IMG/VR virus record: IMGVR_UViG_3300035698_003554
Location: 1-46,554 of that record
Reading direction: 5' to 3' (one strand)
DNA from: a virus
Length of the DNA: 46,554 nucleotides
This document shows, one piece after another, positions 22,099-31,791 of the stretch (positions are counted from its first letter, which is position 1; every line of letters begins with the position of its first letter). Under the pieces are notes generated by a model. That model was not told where the DNA came from and made no database searches. It saw only the letters and a program-made list of their open reading frames with translations. A program made the position numbers and the translations under genes.

Positions 22099-24743
22099 TA
22101 TGATAAATTCCGAGTTATGCGAGCAACATAGTTTTTTGTTTCTTCTGGGAGGAACTCTGCTATTTCCTCAAATGTTGTCGCGCCTTTTTGTGTGAGTAGT
22201 TTGTTGACGTTCCCTTGTCCGTGATTATATGAGGCGAGAGCGAGTTTTGTGTCTCCAAACCTTTTCACTAATGCTACAAATTCTTCAACCGTTCCTCTTA
22301 TGTTTTGGTCTGGATCAAATGGATTTGTTACCCCCCTTGCTTTTGCCGTGTCTGGCATTAATTGTCCTAATCCCAAAGCTCCTACTGGGCTAACAGCCCT
22401 TGTAAACATAGTCCCTGTTCCTGTTGGGCTAGATTCTTGCTGTGTTATTGCGGCAACCGCTTTAATTATATCAGGGTCTTGTGTGTGTTTTTGAATAAGA
22501 GTTAAAACATCTGCTGGCTCTATTGGATCGCCATTAAACCCAATCTCTATAGATTCTTTAAGATCTGGAAAATCAACGTCTATGGTTTTAGCGTTTTTTT
22601 TTTCATTACCTTGTTCCAATAAAAAATTAATATTTGCTTCTGTTACTGGTGCGTTCTTGTCTCGCAAGTATTGTTCTGCGCTTGTAGCGTCTGTTCCAGT
22701 AAATTCTATTTCAGCTTCTTGTGGTTTTGCTTTAAATATTGCTTCGTATGGTGTTTTTCCAATAGTAAGTGAGTAGAAATTTTCTAATTGTAATGCCATA
22801 ACTTCATTAAGTGCTGATAGGTTCGCTAGGTTTAAATCAAGGTTGCTTTGAATATCAGGGAACATAGCTTTATATTCCTCTGATTCTGGGACACTAAAGG
22901 CAACCCCAGACATTGACCGTCTGTAGTTCTGAATAGCTGCTGCGATCTTTGTCGCAATTTTTCTTCGTTCTGGGTCTAAAACAACACCAACCCTCTTGGC
23001 TATTTCTTCTTTTGTACCAGAGAAGATTCCAATTTTACCACCAGCAGCTTCGTATTCTCTCAAGTCTTCTTCTATGTCATTGAGGAAGTCCATTGTGAAC
23101 TCAGCACCAACGATTTTGTTTCTTTGGTCTACACCACCACTATTCCGAGCGTTGAGTTTAATGAACTCTTTTGTTCCAGTTATGTCTCCCTTTTGGAATC
23201 GTCTATCTGCCGCATCAATAAACGTCTTTTTATTATCCTTCCCTGTTATAATTGAAGCAACGTTTTCAAATGACTGTCGATACATTTCTGCGTTTTGTGT
23301 AGCCACAGAAACCTGTCTCGCTCGGAAATCATCCCCAATGTCGTCTAGTGTTTTTCCAAGCTCCATTTCGTCTAAGAACTCAACAAGCGTGTCTGGGTTT
23401 TGCGATAAATACCTTGTTCCAAATTCGTCTTTAATGAACTTTTTTGCAGAAATTACATCACTTCTTTCAAAGTTTGGATAATCTGTACCAGCCCCAACGT
23501 CTGCGGAAAATCCTGCTATTGGTTTTCTTCCTGCTGCTGCCAATTGTCCTTTTCGTGTCAGATATTGGTTTCGTTCTTCTTCGTTCATTCCTCCTTGGTC
23601 TTCTGGAATAAAGTATCTTTTATCTTGTGCGTCTGCCGATATTGCTTTTGGCGCAATACCCGTTTCTACGTCAGAATAGAAATCTTGTGCAAACGCGCTT
23701 GCTTGTCGTTTTGCGTCATCTGTTGCGTTGCTTGCTAGTATTTTATTGATTCCATCGGGTACATATTCTACCCCAATATCAAACAGGGTCTTTAGGTATG
23801 CGTTAGCTTCCCTTGCTCCACCCTTTCCACTAGCAACGCTATTCCCTAGTTTTCGTGCGTCAATTAGTTTTCTATCTCCTTGTACAATTTCAGGTGATAT
23901 TTTCCTTACATTAGTAAGATATTCATCTGACATTTCATCAGCGAAGTTAGCTCCATATCGACTTTTCACAGCGTCATGCGCCTTAGTCATATCGTCAGCG
24001 TCTATTCCGTCTTTTTCATATTCCGCAATGGCTACGTTGTATGCTTCTTTCTGATCAAATCCCTCTGTATCATATCGTGAAATAATCCGACCATAAGATT
24101 CTTTATCTGCTGGGTCTAATTTAGCTGCTGCTGTTACTTGGTTATTATAAATACCTTCTGCCACGTTCATGTCCACATTTTGTTTTTCTGCTATATCTCG
24201 AATAGCCGTACTACTCGCCACAAATTTATCATAAGTAAAATCCTCTTTTTCTGCTGTACGCATTTTCTTTTCAAGGTCTTTCTCAAAATTAATAGCGTCA
24301 ATCTCTTGTTTTCCTTGCGCCCGAACTTGTGCTATTTCTTGAACAACATCAGCCGTAGTTCTTCCTGTTTCAGCTTGAATATCTGAAATCTGTTTATCTG
24401 TTTTTCTTGTGATCTCGGCAATATCTTCTTCTGGTGTAATCGTTTTTGGTGCTTCAACTGGCGTGGGTGGTGGTGCTGGTTGACCAACCACAGGAACCTT
24501 TTGGGTTTTTTCTGTCTCTATTTTTTGTTGAGCATTGGCAATATCGCTAATCTCTTGAACCGTTTGAGCTTCCATTATATTTGTTGGAGAACCCGCTTCG
24601 CCTCCAAGCCCCGTACCCCCTCGTCTTCGAGGATCAAATACAACAGTTCTTCCCCCTATTTTCCGAGTGGGAAGCGTTGGTCTTTGAGCAGTTTCCTGCT
24701 TCTTTTTTTCCTCTAGCGATGTGTTTTTGGGTACTATTGGCAT
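22098..24743 (-). CDS. Internal virion protein with C-terminal lytic transglycosylase domain
   Basis: An 881-residue protein. Residues 1-110 are Pro/Lys-rich, 110-720 are helical and charged, and the last about 130 residues are an SLT domain: catalytic glutamate in QQES (E770), GLGQLMP (791-797) and ASYNHGQG (837-844). The family cleaves peptidoglycan between MurNAc and GlcNAc. In a virion protein this serves local wall digestion during DNA ejection, as in T7 gp16-like proteins, though here the domain is C-terminal. Confidence 0.8.
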   Translation of the reverse strand: MPIVPKNTSLEEKKKQETAQRPTLPTRKIGGRTVVFDPRRRGGTGLGGEAGSPTNIMEAQTVQEISDIANAQQKIETEKTQKVPVVGQPAPPPTPVEAPKTITPEEDIAEITRKTDKQISDIQAETGRTTADVVQEIAQVRAQGKQEIDAINFEKDLEKKMRTAEKEDFTYDKFVASSTAIRDIAEKQNVDMNVAEGIYNNQVTAAAKLDPADKESYGRIISRYDTEGFDQKEAYNVAIAEYEKDGIDADDMTKAHDAVKSRYGANFADEMSDEYLTNVRKISPEIVQGDRKLIDARKLGNSVASGKGGAREANAYLKTLFDIGVEYVPDGINKILASNATDDAKRQASAFAQDFYSDVETGIAPKAISADAQDKRYFIPEDQGGMNEEERNQYLTRKGQLAAAGRKPIAGFSADVGAGTDYPNFERSDVISAKKFIKDEFGTRYLSQNPDTLVEFLDEMELGKTLDDIGDDFRARQVSVATQNAEMYRQSFENVASIITGKDNKKTFIDAADRRFQKGDITGTKEFIKLNARNSGGVDQRNKIVGAEFTMDFLNDIEEDLREYEAAGGKIGIFSGTKEEIAKRVGVVLDPERRKIATKIAAAIQNYRRSMSGVAFSVPESEEYKAMFPDIQSNLDLNLANLSALNEVMALQLENFYSLTIGKTPYEAIFKAKPQEAEIEFTGTDATSAEQYLRDKNAPVTEANINFLLEQGNEKKNAKTIDVDFPDLKESIEIGFNGDPIEPADVLTLIQKHTQDPDIIKAVAAITQQESSPTGTGTMFTRAVSPVGALGLGQLMPDTAKARGVTNPFDPDQNIRGTVEEFVALVKRFGDTKLALASYNHGQGNVNKLLTQKGATTFEEIAEFLPEETKNYVARITRNLS

Positions 24744-24766
24744 TGTTGTTTGTATTATATCATATT

Positions 24767-25105
24767 TTAAACATTATTCCATTCTGTTCCATTGAACACT
24801 AATGTTGACCAGTAATATTGAGTAGCCATGTCATATGTTGCTGCTCCGTCAATATTATAATCTCCACCATCTACGGAGACAGTTCCTGCTGCTGCTGTAT
24901 TTTTAACAGTAATAATCTTCCCTCTATTTATTACGGGCAAGGTGACCGTGCAAGCCGTATCAGCTATAATGTATCTATCGTTAGGTAGGGCTTGATAATC
25001 CGCAGAAATATTTACAAGATTTTCAACTATTCCCTCGAATTCATCAATCCTTACCGCCACAAAGTCGATTTTTTGTTCTGGTACTCGAATTATTTTATCA
25101 TCCAT
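24767..25105 (-). CDS. Small virion protein with fibre-type beta domain
   Basis: A 112-residue protein. The C-terminal 70 residues (VTLPVINRGKIITVKNTAA and GTVSVDG) resemble the short beta-helix modules found in many phage fibre tips. Overlaps the 529-residue tail gene upstream by 8 bases. Probably a tail accessory protein. Confidence 0.55.
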   Translation of the reverse strand: MDDKIIRVPEQKIDFVAVRIDEFEGIVENLVNISADYQALPNDRYIIADTACTVTLPVINRGKIITVKNTAAAGTVSVDGGDYNIDGAATYDMATQYYWSTLVFNGTEWNNV

Positions 25106-26687
25106 AGTATTCTATTTCGGGGGTATTTGTTCCGTTTGGAGTAAGTATGAGTTTATATTGTATCTCTCTCGCGTTCAAAACGTTTCTGCTTGTAAGAACG
25201 TTTTCTACTGTTTTATCTAAATCTAATTCTACATAAGCCCCTCCATTAACAGACGCATATAATTGCACATCTGTACTAGCAGGATAGCTTGAATATTGAA
25301 CAATTGGGCTTGTTACCACTTTATTACCTTTTTTATCTAAAACGCTTTGTATCATCCCCTCGGTTTCAGCAGTAGCAAGCGTTGTTGATAGTTTTTGGAT
25401 TTTCTTTGCAGTAGCTATTTTATATGTAAATATTAAATCAGCTCCAATCCATTCTATTGCGTTAATTGTTGGTGTGATTATAGAAAAAGGCAAATTAAAC
25501 ACATCTGCATATTTTGAATCATACGATCCAAGCGAGTGAACACCACCAGTTCCCGCTGTTTGCGTTACCCCAAGTAATGTTATTCCCTTCCAAGAACTCC
25601 ATGCGTTAGCTTTAACATAAGTATCTTCATCGAGACTATTTGGAATTCGTTTGAATTCCTGTGCAAAACTACCATCCCAACTGTATAACATTCCGTTTTT
25701 TCCAGCATTTAAAATTAATGCTCCTCCATATTCTATGAAAGCACTAATCCCAAACTCCTTTATTTCTCGTTCAACAGATGGTTGGTTGCTTTGTTTATCC
25801 CACTTGAAAATCTTTGAATAACCAGTGAAGATCGTGAGCGCAGTAGTATTTGCTGTTGGTTGTTGTTTCCGTGTCCCTATCATTAAATATCTTCCATCTC
25901 GTCCCAACGATTCTATTGTATAATCAGACTGCAACGTCAAAGCGTCAGCAGTAAACACCATTTTTTCTATTCTAAAACTAGCACCGCTTGCTGGGGTCAA
26001 AAGACCAGCATTTATAACAAGTGCTGTATCATTTGTTACGCTTGTTACGACTCGTGTTTCTTCGTCTGATTCACCAGCTCTAAAAATTATCTTATCACCA
26101 GCAGCCACTTCTGTATTAAAAGCTGTTGTGGTTCCTGTTACGTTTGTACCAGTACTAGCAACTGTTCCAGTACCATCGCTTATTGTTTGTGATACTTTCG
26201 CTACTTGGTTTGCGTGCCCAACATATAAATCATTCTCAATTTCAATCATTGGGTGAAAACTTGAAAAATTCAAATCTCCAAAATCATCATCTTTAGCTGA
26301 AAATAAAAAAGAAGTTTCAATTGGTAGTTTTCCTAAGCTCTCCTCCATTGAATAAAATCCATACCCACCAAACTTTTTAGCATCGTGTACTATCGCGCTT
26401 CCTTCTGTCGGATGAAACACGGGAGATTGTAGTGCGTAAACACCATCAGCGTTTCTTCTCCAACACTTAGCTCCACCAAATTCATACGAATAATTCCCAA
26501 CGTTTGGAAGAATGGCAACAATGTCTTCTGTTGGTATATCGCCACTGTCAACATCGTCTTCTAGTCCTGCATGACATTTTAAAACACCCAAATCAGAATG
26601 AATATCACAATTTTTAAGAGTATAGCTAGAGTTCTCTACTCCGCTTCTTTTACTGTCTGCGATACCGCCGAGCTGCCAATTCCTCAT
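25098..26687 (-). CDS. Tail nozzle-like structural protein (529 aa)
   Basis: A 529-residue beta-rich protein. An early GGIADSKRSGVENSSYTL segment, repeated short strands with GRDGRYLMIGT, and an internal Ig-like SDGTGTVASTGTNVTGTT segment suggest a propeller with an inserted domain. Length and place fit the nozzle proteins of short-tailed phages. No direct motif; the call rests on architecture and the neighbouring virion genes. Confidence 0.5.
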   Translation of the reverse strand: MRNWQLGGIADSKRSGVENSSYTLKNCDIHSDLGVLKCHAGLEDDVDSGDIPTEDIVAILPNVGNYSYEFGGAKCWRRNADGVYALQSPVFHPTEGSAIVHDAKKFGGYGFYSMEESLGKLPIETSFLFSAKDDDFGDLNFSSFHPMIEIENDLYVGHANQVAKVSQTISDGTGTVASTGTNVTGTTTAFNTEVAAGDKIIFRAGESDEETRVVTSVTNDTALVINAGLLTPASGASFRIEKMVFTADALTLQSDYTIESLGRDGRYLMIGTRKQQPTANTTALTIFTGYSKIFKWDKQSNQPSVEREIKEFGISAFIEYGGALILNAGKNGMLYSWDGSFAQEFKRIPNSLDEDTYVKANAWSSWKGITLLGVTQTAGTGGVHSLGSYDSKYADVFNLPFSIITPTINAIEWIGADLIFTYKIATAKKIQKLSTTLATAETEGMIQSVLDKKGNKVVTSPIVQYSSYPASTDVQLYASVNGGAYVELDLDKTVENVLTSRNVLNAREIQYKLILTPNGTNTPEIEYYG

Positions 26688-26741
26688 AGTTGGTTATACG
26701 TTTATAATCTTCATTATTATACCTTTTTTGAGTGATTTCTC

Positions 26742-27956
26742 CTATTCGTTCTTGGGGGTCTTTGTCCACGTTGCCGTCTTTTTAGCAATTATCGTCCACG
26801 CTGTTGTGAGTTTTTCAGAAGCTGTCCACGAAGCTGCTATTTTTGCGATCTTTGTCCATGTCACAGATTCTTTTGCTGTAGCCGTCCAAGTTGCGGTCTT
26901 TTTGGCTATTTTTGTCCATATTCCAATAGGGAATCCATTGATATATTTTTTTATGGTTTCTGTTACTTGTATTGATTCCAAAACATCCTGATCGTGTATA
27001 AAACTCGTAAACACTGTTTGGGTTACTTTAATGGCTTCGTTTATGGTTTTTACGAACTTAGTAGCAACTGTTTGTGTTATTTTAACGGCTTCTGTAACCA
27101 TTTTATTTGTAACCCTTGATATTGTGTCTGCTACTGTTGCATTTTCTGATATACTTCTAAGATAAAACTGTGCAGAAACGGTGGATTCTGTTATATCAAC
27201 TGGCTCGCTTATTGTTTTTTTCGCTAGATGTTGCGTTGTCGCTGATTCTGTTATATTCACTGCTTCAGAAACGCCCTGTTGAAAAGCACTGTCTGTTGCT
27301 CTTAATTCAAAAGCAACTATTCCACCAGTACAGGTCTGATTAAAAGAGTGCGTTGCCGTATCTGTTCCTGCTCCACCCAAAGAACTATTATAAGAACCAG
27401 CAATTGACTGTTTAAACGTAGCACTTGCAGAATAGGCGTAATTATAAACGCTCGATCCATCAACGGTTGTCGCAACAGCTGTATTGTTTTTCGCAACACC
27501 ACTACCACCAAACACCCACGAATTTGTAGATAAATCAGTGAGGATCACTTCTAGGTCGTCAGAACTAGCCACCGAGCGAGAGTCAGTACCAACTTCACCT
27601 ATTGGTGTTACTTGGTGAATACCACTAAATATCATCGCATCTCCAGCGAAATCATAAACAGGGGCGGCGTATGTGAACGTTATAACGCCAGCACCAGTCG
27701 GATTTATTAAGTAATAAAACGATGTTCCACCACCCCCAGCAACTCCCCCAGAAGCTACCCCTATATGTGTTAACTCTGTTGAATCAAACGTAATAGATGA
27801 TGGGGTTCTGTATACGTTCACGCCAGCCCGAAGGGCGTGCGCCTGTACAATTAATATATCATTAGTCCCTAGTGTTGGTCGTCCAAGCGTGAACACGGTT
27901 CCAACAGCTCCATAGGCGCTTTGTGTGTGGGCTGTTCCTACATAGGTTATTGCCAT
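26742..27956 (-). CDS. Repeat-containing virion or fibre protein with tryptophan repeats
   Basis: A 404-residue protein in three parts: a beta-rich N-terminal domain (1-215) with a FSGIHQVTPIG-type segment; an array of about 20-residue units of the form ISEAVNITES (215-340); and a C-terminal array of about 10-residue units WTKIAKKTATWT (345-404). Periodic Trp-Thr tails of this type are seen in other phage structural proteins. It is likely surface-exposed. Confidence 0.6.
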   Translation of the reverse strand: MAITYVGTAHTQSAYGAVGTVFTLGRPTLGTNDILIVQAHALRAGVNVYRTPSSITFDSTELTHIGVASGGVAGGGGTSFYYLINPTGAGVITFTYAAPVYDFAGDAMIFSGIHQVTPIGEVGTDSRSVASSDDLEVILTDLSTNSWVFGGSGVAKNNTAVATTVDGSSVYNYAYSASATFKQSIAGSYNSSLGGAGTDTATHSFNQTCTGGIVAFELRATDSAFQQGVSEAVNITESATTQHLAKKTISEPVDITESTVSAQFYLRSISENATVADTISRVTNKMVTEAVKITQTVATKFVKTINEAIKVTQTVFTSFIHDQDVLESIQVTETIKKYINGFPIGIWTKIAKKTATWTATAKESVTWTKIAKIAASWTASEKLTTAWTIIAKKTATWTKTPKNE

Positions 27957-27958
27957 TT

Positions 27959-28444
27959 TTACGCATTGGCGAAGGCTAGGTCAACTGTTACTTGCATTTG
28001 GTCTGTAGAAACAACGTTGATTGCCGCAAAGACCGAACGATTGAGTATTGTTCCTGTTGTGCCATCATTAAACGCCCCTGTTTCGGTGACAGCAAACCCT
28101 CCTGTAAACGTCCATGTTTTTATAAGTGTCGCCGTGTCATTTGCAACCGTTGTCGTTGTTCTTGATACTGCCGCAGCAGCTCTTTCTCCACCATTTGTTG
28201 TAATCTCAGATTCCAGTGTTGTATTTCCAGCAGCCGCGGCTGTTGTTCCAATTCCAATAGCAAGATATGTAAATGCCGCCTCGGCTCCACTTCCGTTTAT
28301 CCGCGAAGCAATACCAGCAAGTCCAGCGGTTGGGACAAGGTTCGATATTCTACGAGTATCCTTGATAACACTATCTTTATCCATGTGGACAATAGTGATG
28401 TTCTCTTTTAATACCCCTTTCGGTGCCGATTTTAATGTTTCCAT
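27959..28444 (-). CDS. Virion protein (161 aa), tail-associated
   Basis: Beta-rich, Ala/Thr-rich protein with LAIGIGTTAAAAGNTTLESE and GFAVTETGAFND segments, a pattern I associate with a broad family of phage tail or fibre-attachment proteins of unknown structure. ATG 28444 is preferred to a start at 28492, which would overlap the upstream gene by 44 bases. Two bases separate it from the next gene. Confidence 0.55.
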   Translation of the reverse strand: METLKSAPKGVLKENITIVHMDKDSVIKDTRRISNLVPTAGLAGIASRINGSGAEAAFTYLAIGIGTTAAAAGNTTLESEITTNGGERAAAAVSRTTTTVANDTATLIKTWTFTGGFAVTETGAFNDGTTGTILNRSVFAAINVVSTDQMQVTVDLAFANA

Positions 28445-28448
28445 ATTA

Positions 28449-28682
28449 TTATGTAAGAAGTTCTGTAATTGTTTCTGTAACCTTTGAATCAAGAGCGTCT
28501 TGGACTGCGTTTGCCTTCCATTGTTCTTTTTCTAGTTTTATTGTTTTTTCGCACTTTTCTAGTTCCACTTTTATATCGTTTGCTGTTTTGTCTAGTGCGA
28601 AATGATAATTTCTAGTTTCTCCATCCACTTCGGCTGAAATGAATATTTTATCTCTTTGCTGTTTTGCTTCTAATATTTTCAT
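28449..28682 (-). CDS. Small hypothetical virion-module protein (77 aa)
   Basis: A charged 77-residue protein: a short beta N-terminus (KIFISAEVDGETRNYHF) and a long C-terminal helix. Its start is preceded by TAATTACTAAC, one of several ACTAAC-containing leaders lacking a Shine-Dalgarno. Function unknown. Confidence 0.6.
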   Translation of the reverse strand: MKILEAKQQRDKIFISAEVDGETRNYHFALDKTANDIKVELEKCEKTIKLEKEQWKANAVQDALDSKVTETITELLT

Positions 28683-28683
28683 G

Positions 28684-29460
28684 TTAGTAATTATTAGTGT
28701 CTCTTTCGACGGTAGCTACTATCGATTCATCTTCGTTTGTATCACTTAATGAAGTAAGCATATCTGCTAATTGCTGATTATAAGTAAGCTCGTATTGTGT
28801 TAAAGGAATCTTTTTTACCTCTTTGTAGTCTATGACCGCCTTCATAAGCATTACATCATGGGATTGTAGTGGCATAGCGGCTGTTGTTGTGTCTGGTCTG
28901 ACCTGCATTTCTACAGTTGTTATCCAGTCAGCGTCTACATAATCCTTTGGCAGAATCGAACCTCTTAGCTTTAGTCCGTCTGTTACCGTGTCAATAGATT
29001 CTGAATAAATAACAATCGCTCGACCATCTGAGTCATATTTCGGATAAGTGTCTGAGAAATTATCCTCTATTGTGTCAGTATCAGTTGTAGCACCAGAAAA
29101 GTTTTCTTCTGGGGCGCTTGATGTCCAAGGTTTATCTCCACCACTCCCAGAGAGTCTATAAGAGCTTAAATCCATTGGGTAGAGTCTGCGCCAATCACTC
29201 CCAATATACGCTTCCACAATCTTTGTGTTTTTGAGTACATCGTTGGGAAAAGGGTATTCTCTTTGGTCTGCCACAAGGTCAGCGTCTTGTGTCATAGAAA
29301 AATAATCTACAGTGCTGTTTACTTTGTTTACAATAGCTCTTGCTACTATGGATTTCGCCAAATTAGCATATAAAGTAATGGTGGCAGTAGGGACAGCCGT
29401 TGAATCGTTCTGCCCTACTGCTTTTTCTCTGAATAATTGTGCAAATGCATCGTATTTCAT
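28684..29460 (-). CDS. Head-tail adaptor-like protein (258 aa)
   Basis: A 258-residue protein with a helical N-terminal half (FAQLFREKAVG, LYANLAKSIVARAI), a central REYPFPNDVL segment and late helices ending in an acidic tail. Proteins of this size between capsid and nozzle genes in short-tailed phages are usually adaptor or gatekeeper proteins beneath the portal. ATG 29460 makes an ATGA overlap with the upstream gene and is preferred to 29520. Confidence 0.5.
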   Translation of the reverse strand: MKYDAFAQLFREKAVGQNDSTAVPTATITLYANLAKSIVARAIVNKVNSTVDYFSMTQDADLVADQREYPFPNDVLKNTKIVEAYIGSDWRRLYPMDLSSYRLSGSGGDKPWTSSAPEENFSGATTDTDTIEDNFSDTYPKYDSDGRAIVIYSESIDTVTDGLKLRGSILPKDYVDADWITTVEMQVRPDTTTAAMPLQSHDVMLMKAVIDYKEVKKIPLTQYELTYNQQLADMLTSLSDTNEDESIVATVERDTNNY

Positions 29461-29789
29461 AGTAAGTCCATTATTTGTCCGACAACCCAAACTTCCCAAC
29501 GATATGGCAGAAGTGAACACAAGAGTTCTTTTTCTTCTTTTGATAGTTCAACTGCTTCTGGTTTCTCGTTAATCTTGTTCCAGAGTTTGTACCTTTTGTA
29601 CATTGTCTGTGGACTATTAAGTTCGTTTTCCATTCCATCTGTTGTTTTTGCAAGGTCTAAAAGTGAGAATTTAGCACAACGAAGGATAGTAATTTTTTGT
29701 TGTATTACTTTATTGTCTTCCTGTTGTATCTCGCCTTGCTCAGATGGTTTTCCATTGAGGTCGTGAAGTTGGTGATTAAAGTTTGTCAT
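29457..29789 (-). CDS. Small virion-module protein (110 aa)
   Basis: A 110-residue helical protein ending in a hydrophobic aromatic segment (LLPYRWEVWVVGQIMDLL). No family is assigned. It is coupled by ATGA to the adaptor-like gene. Position suggests a head-completion or assembly role. Confidence 0.55.
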   Translation of the reverse strand: MTNFNHQLHDLNGKPSEQGEIQQEDNKVIQQKITILRCAKFSLLDLAKTTDGMENELNSPQTMYKRYKLWNKINEKPEAVELSKEEKELLCSLLPYRWEVWVVGQIMDLL

Positions 29790-29798
29790 TTTGTGTGA

Positions 29799-30095
29799 TT
29801 AAATAAATAGTTTATAAAGTGAGAATGAAGCGTCTTTAAGCGTTCCTTTCTCGTCTAGCTCCTTGAGTTGTTTTTTAATCAACTCTGTTTCTACTTCAGA
29901 AAATTCAATTTCTGTTTCTTTTGTGTTTTCCCATGTAATTTGTCCATCTTTCTCGACAATTTCACACTCCTTTATTTCTTCTTGTGTGATTTGAATTTTA
30001 TCGAGAATTTCTTTCTTTACAGAAAGCGTAATGAAGTTTCCTTGTTCAGGAAGAATCATTGGAATGTGAAGCCGATTTTCAATAGATAATTTCAT
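29799..30095 (-). CDS. Small virion-module protein (98 aa)
   Basis: A 98-residue acidic protein with alternating beta and helix and a hydrophobic C-terminus. No motif is recognised. It is separated by one base from the upstream structural gene and shares its orientation, so it is probably co-transcribed. Confidence 0.55.
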   Translation of the reverse strand: MKLSIENRLHIPMILPEQGNFITLSVKKEILDKIQITQEEIKECEIVEKDGQITWENTKETEIEFSEVETELIKKQLKELDEKGTLKDASFSLYKLFI

Positions 30096-30096
30096 G

Positions 30097-30786
30097 TTAT
30101 GAGCCAGTAGTAATAGGAATATATCGAGTTGTTCCGTCTGGACAAAGAACCTTCATAGAACCATATCCAGTTAGGGCGGTAATATCAGTGTCGATAAGCC
30201 CAGAAGCAGAAGCTGTTACATCAGTTAAGTCTAGGAAGAAAGCGTTTGCGTTGATGTCTGCAACAGCGGTGCTATCGCCATTAATTACTCCTCGAATCAT
30301 ACTTGTACGACCAGTAACGGTTGCACTAGCGTTTCCGTAAATATTGACGTTTAATGCTGAGATATTATCTGCATATGCAGCTCCACCAAGCATAAGTTGT
30401 GCGTCTACAGCAGAACCCTGTCCTGAGACTGTTCCTGCGGCTGCCATATCCAATGAGATATGTGCGCCTCGACAAGTTGCTGCGGCAACAGAAACTTTAG
30501 CAAAAGCCCTAATAGCTTCGCCTCCACCATTTATTCCTTTAATTTCGTGTCTCAAATAAAGATTACGAGAGTCCCCCGTTGTAGCGGTAGACTGTGTTCT
30601 AAATTCTGAAAATATTGAACCCGCAACAGATGTCGTAGCAGGACTTGCAGAAGTACCAACTCCCATAATTAGTCCTGATGCAGAAGCGGCTCCTCCGTTT
30701 CTAGCTAAATTCAACACTCCAGTTGATGTGATTACCGTTAATGGACTTCCACCATTATATATTTTATATTCTTTTTTCGTTGCCAT
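30097..30786 (-). CDS. Virion structural protein downstream of capsid (229 aa)
   Basis: A 229-residue Ala/Gly/Thr-rich beta protein with the segments NLYLRHEIKGINGGGEAIRA and CRGAHISLDM, seen in a family of phage structural proteins near capsid genes. It may be a second head or head-tail protein. The leader AAACTATACAAAATGGC closely matches that of the capsid gene. Confidence 0.6.
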   Translation of the reverse strand: MATKKEYKIYNGGSPLTVITSTGVLNLARNGGAASASGLIMGVGTSASPATTSVAGSIFSEFRTQSTATTGDSRNLYLRHEIKGINGGGEAIRAFAKVSVAAATCRGAHISLDMAAAGTVSGQGSAVDAQLMLGGAAYADNISALNVNIYGNASATVTGRTSMIRGVINGDSTAVADINANAFFLDLTDVTASASGLIDTDITALTGYGSMKVLCPDGTTRYIPITTGS

Positions 30787-30812
30787 TTTGTATAGTTTTT
30801 AAGAATTAATCT

Positions 30813-30837
30813 CTAGGGGGGAATTACACCCCCCAGT
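30813..30837 (-). other. GC-rich hairpin after the capsid gene
   Basis: A run of seven G (30816-30822) and a run of six C (30830-30835) form a very stable stem with a 7-base loop, extended by a CT/AG pair. No T run follows on the minus strand, so it is more likely an mRNA-stabilising or processing structure than a terminator. It lies 13 bases after the capsid stop codon in the transcript. Confidence 0.6.
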
Positions 30838-30849
30838 GAATAGTGATTA

Positions 30850-31779
30850 TTAAGTTGTTCCGTTTGAACCCCAAATCATATAAGGCATATTTACAATACC
30901 TTGATCCCAGAATCCTGTGATGTTTTGGCGTACTGCCTCGTTATCACCGACTTTAGGGGCGGTATATGATGGGAATTTATCCATTCCTGCATAGAGAGGG
31001 TTCTCACTAGGCATAGAAGTATCAAACAAGAACCAGTAAGCACTGTTTGCGAGTTTAATGTAAGGTGTTTCGATAACTGTTACAGATCCTTTATAGATAT
31101 TTATATCTCCTACTGATGTAGGCGTCATACCTTCTGTAAACTGTTGTTTAGCTTTCTTTGCTGCTGGTGATGCGTAACGAACTACAATTGTGTCCGGCAT
31201 AACTTGCATTTCTTCTCCTACTCCATCTTCGATTGCAGAAATTGCTACAAGTGCGTCATCAAATGCTTCTTCATCAAAAGCTGCTGTTCCAACATTTGAA
31301 AAAGTTTCTCCTGATTTCCATGTATGAGTTCCACAAAGTTCTACATCATCTGGTGCTGCGTAACAAGTAGTATCAAATGCGTAATTCAAAAACTTATGGA
31401 TTTCTCGTGCGAAGAATAGACTCGCTTGTTTCAATGCCTTATCTCGTTGTCGAGTAAGAAACACATCAATCTTAGTAGTACTATCTCCCATCTTCTGCAT
31501 ATCTGACTCAGTTGTCTCGTATGCATTAGTAAATCGTTTTTGGTTAATAGTTACATTGTAACCATCTCCAAGCGTGTTTATTTCTGGTGTTCCATGTTCA
31601 GAAGTTTCTTTCATTCCAGTGAATCCTTCAGTGGTTGTAAAGATCTCTGTCCATTCGTTTGTTGCTTGAACATTAAAGTAAGGTACATTTACCCATTTCA
31701 TAATGTCGTTAGTTGCGCCTGTATCAAAGGATTTTTTAATCCCCTTGGTCGCTTGTATAATGCTGTCTGCTGTAGCCAT
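30850..31779 (-). CDS. Major capsid protein
   Basis: A 309-residue protein of the HK97-fold capsid type, close in size to Mu gpT. An N-terminal helical arm is followed by an EGFTGMKETSEHG segment, the long spine-helix region (residues about 95-135), CGTHTWKSGETFSN, a VMPDTIVVRYASPAAKK strand-helix unit and the C-terminal IVNMPYMIWGSNGTT. It is followed downstream by a stable hairpin and preceded by two decoration genes and a scaffold gene, the usual head-gene order. A truncated paralogue is at 36367-36915. Confidence 0.82.
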   Translation of the reverse strand: MATADSIIQATKGIKKSFDTGATNDIMKWVNVPYFNVQATNEWTEIFTTTEGFTGMKETSEHGTPEINTLGDGYNVTINQKRFTNAYETTESDMQKMGDSTTKIDVFLTRQRDKALKQASLFFAREIHKFLNYAFDTTCYAAPDDVELCGTHTWKSGETFSNVGTAAFDEEAFDDALVAISAIEDGVGEEMQVMPDTIVVRYASPAAKKAKQQFTEGMTPTSVGDINIYKGSVTVIETPYIKLANSAYWFLFDTSMPSENPLYAGMDKFPSYTAPKVGDNEAVRQNITGFWDQGIVNMPYMIWGSNGTT

Positions 31780-31791
31780 TTTGTTTAGTTT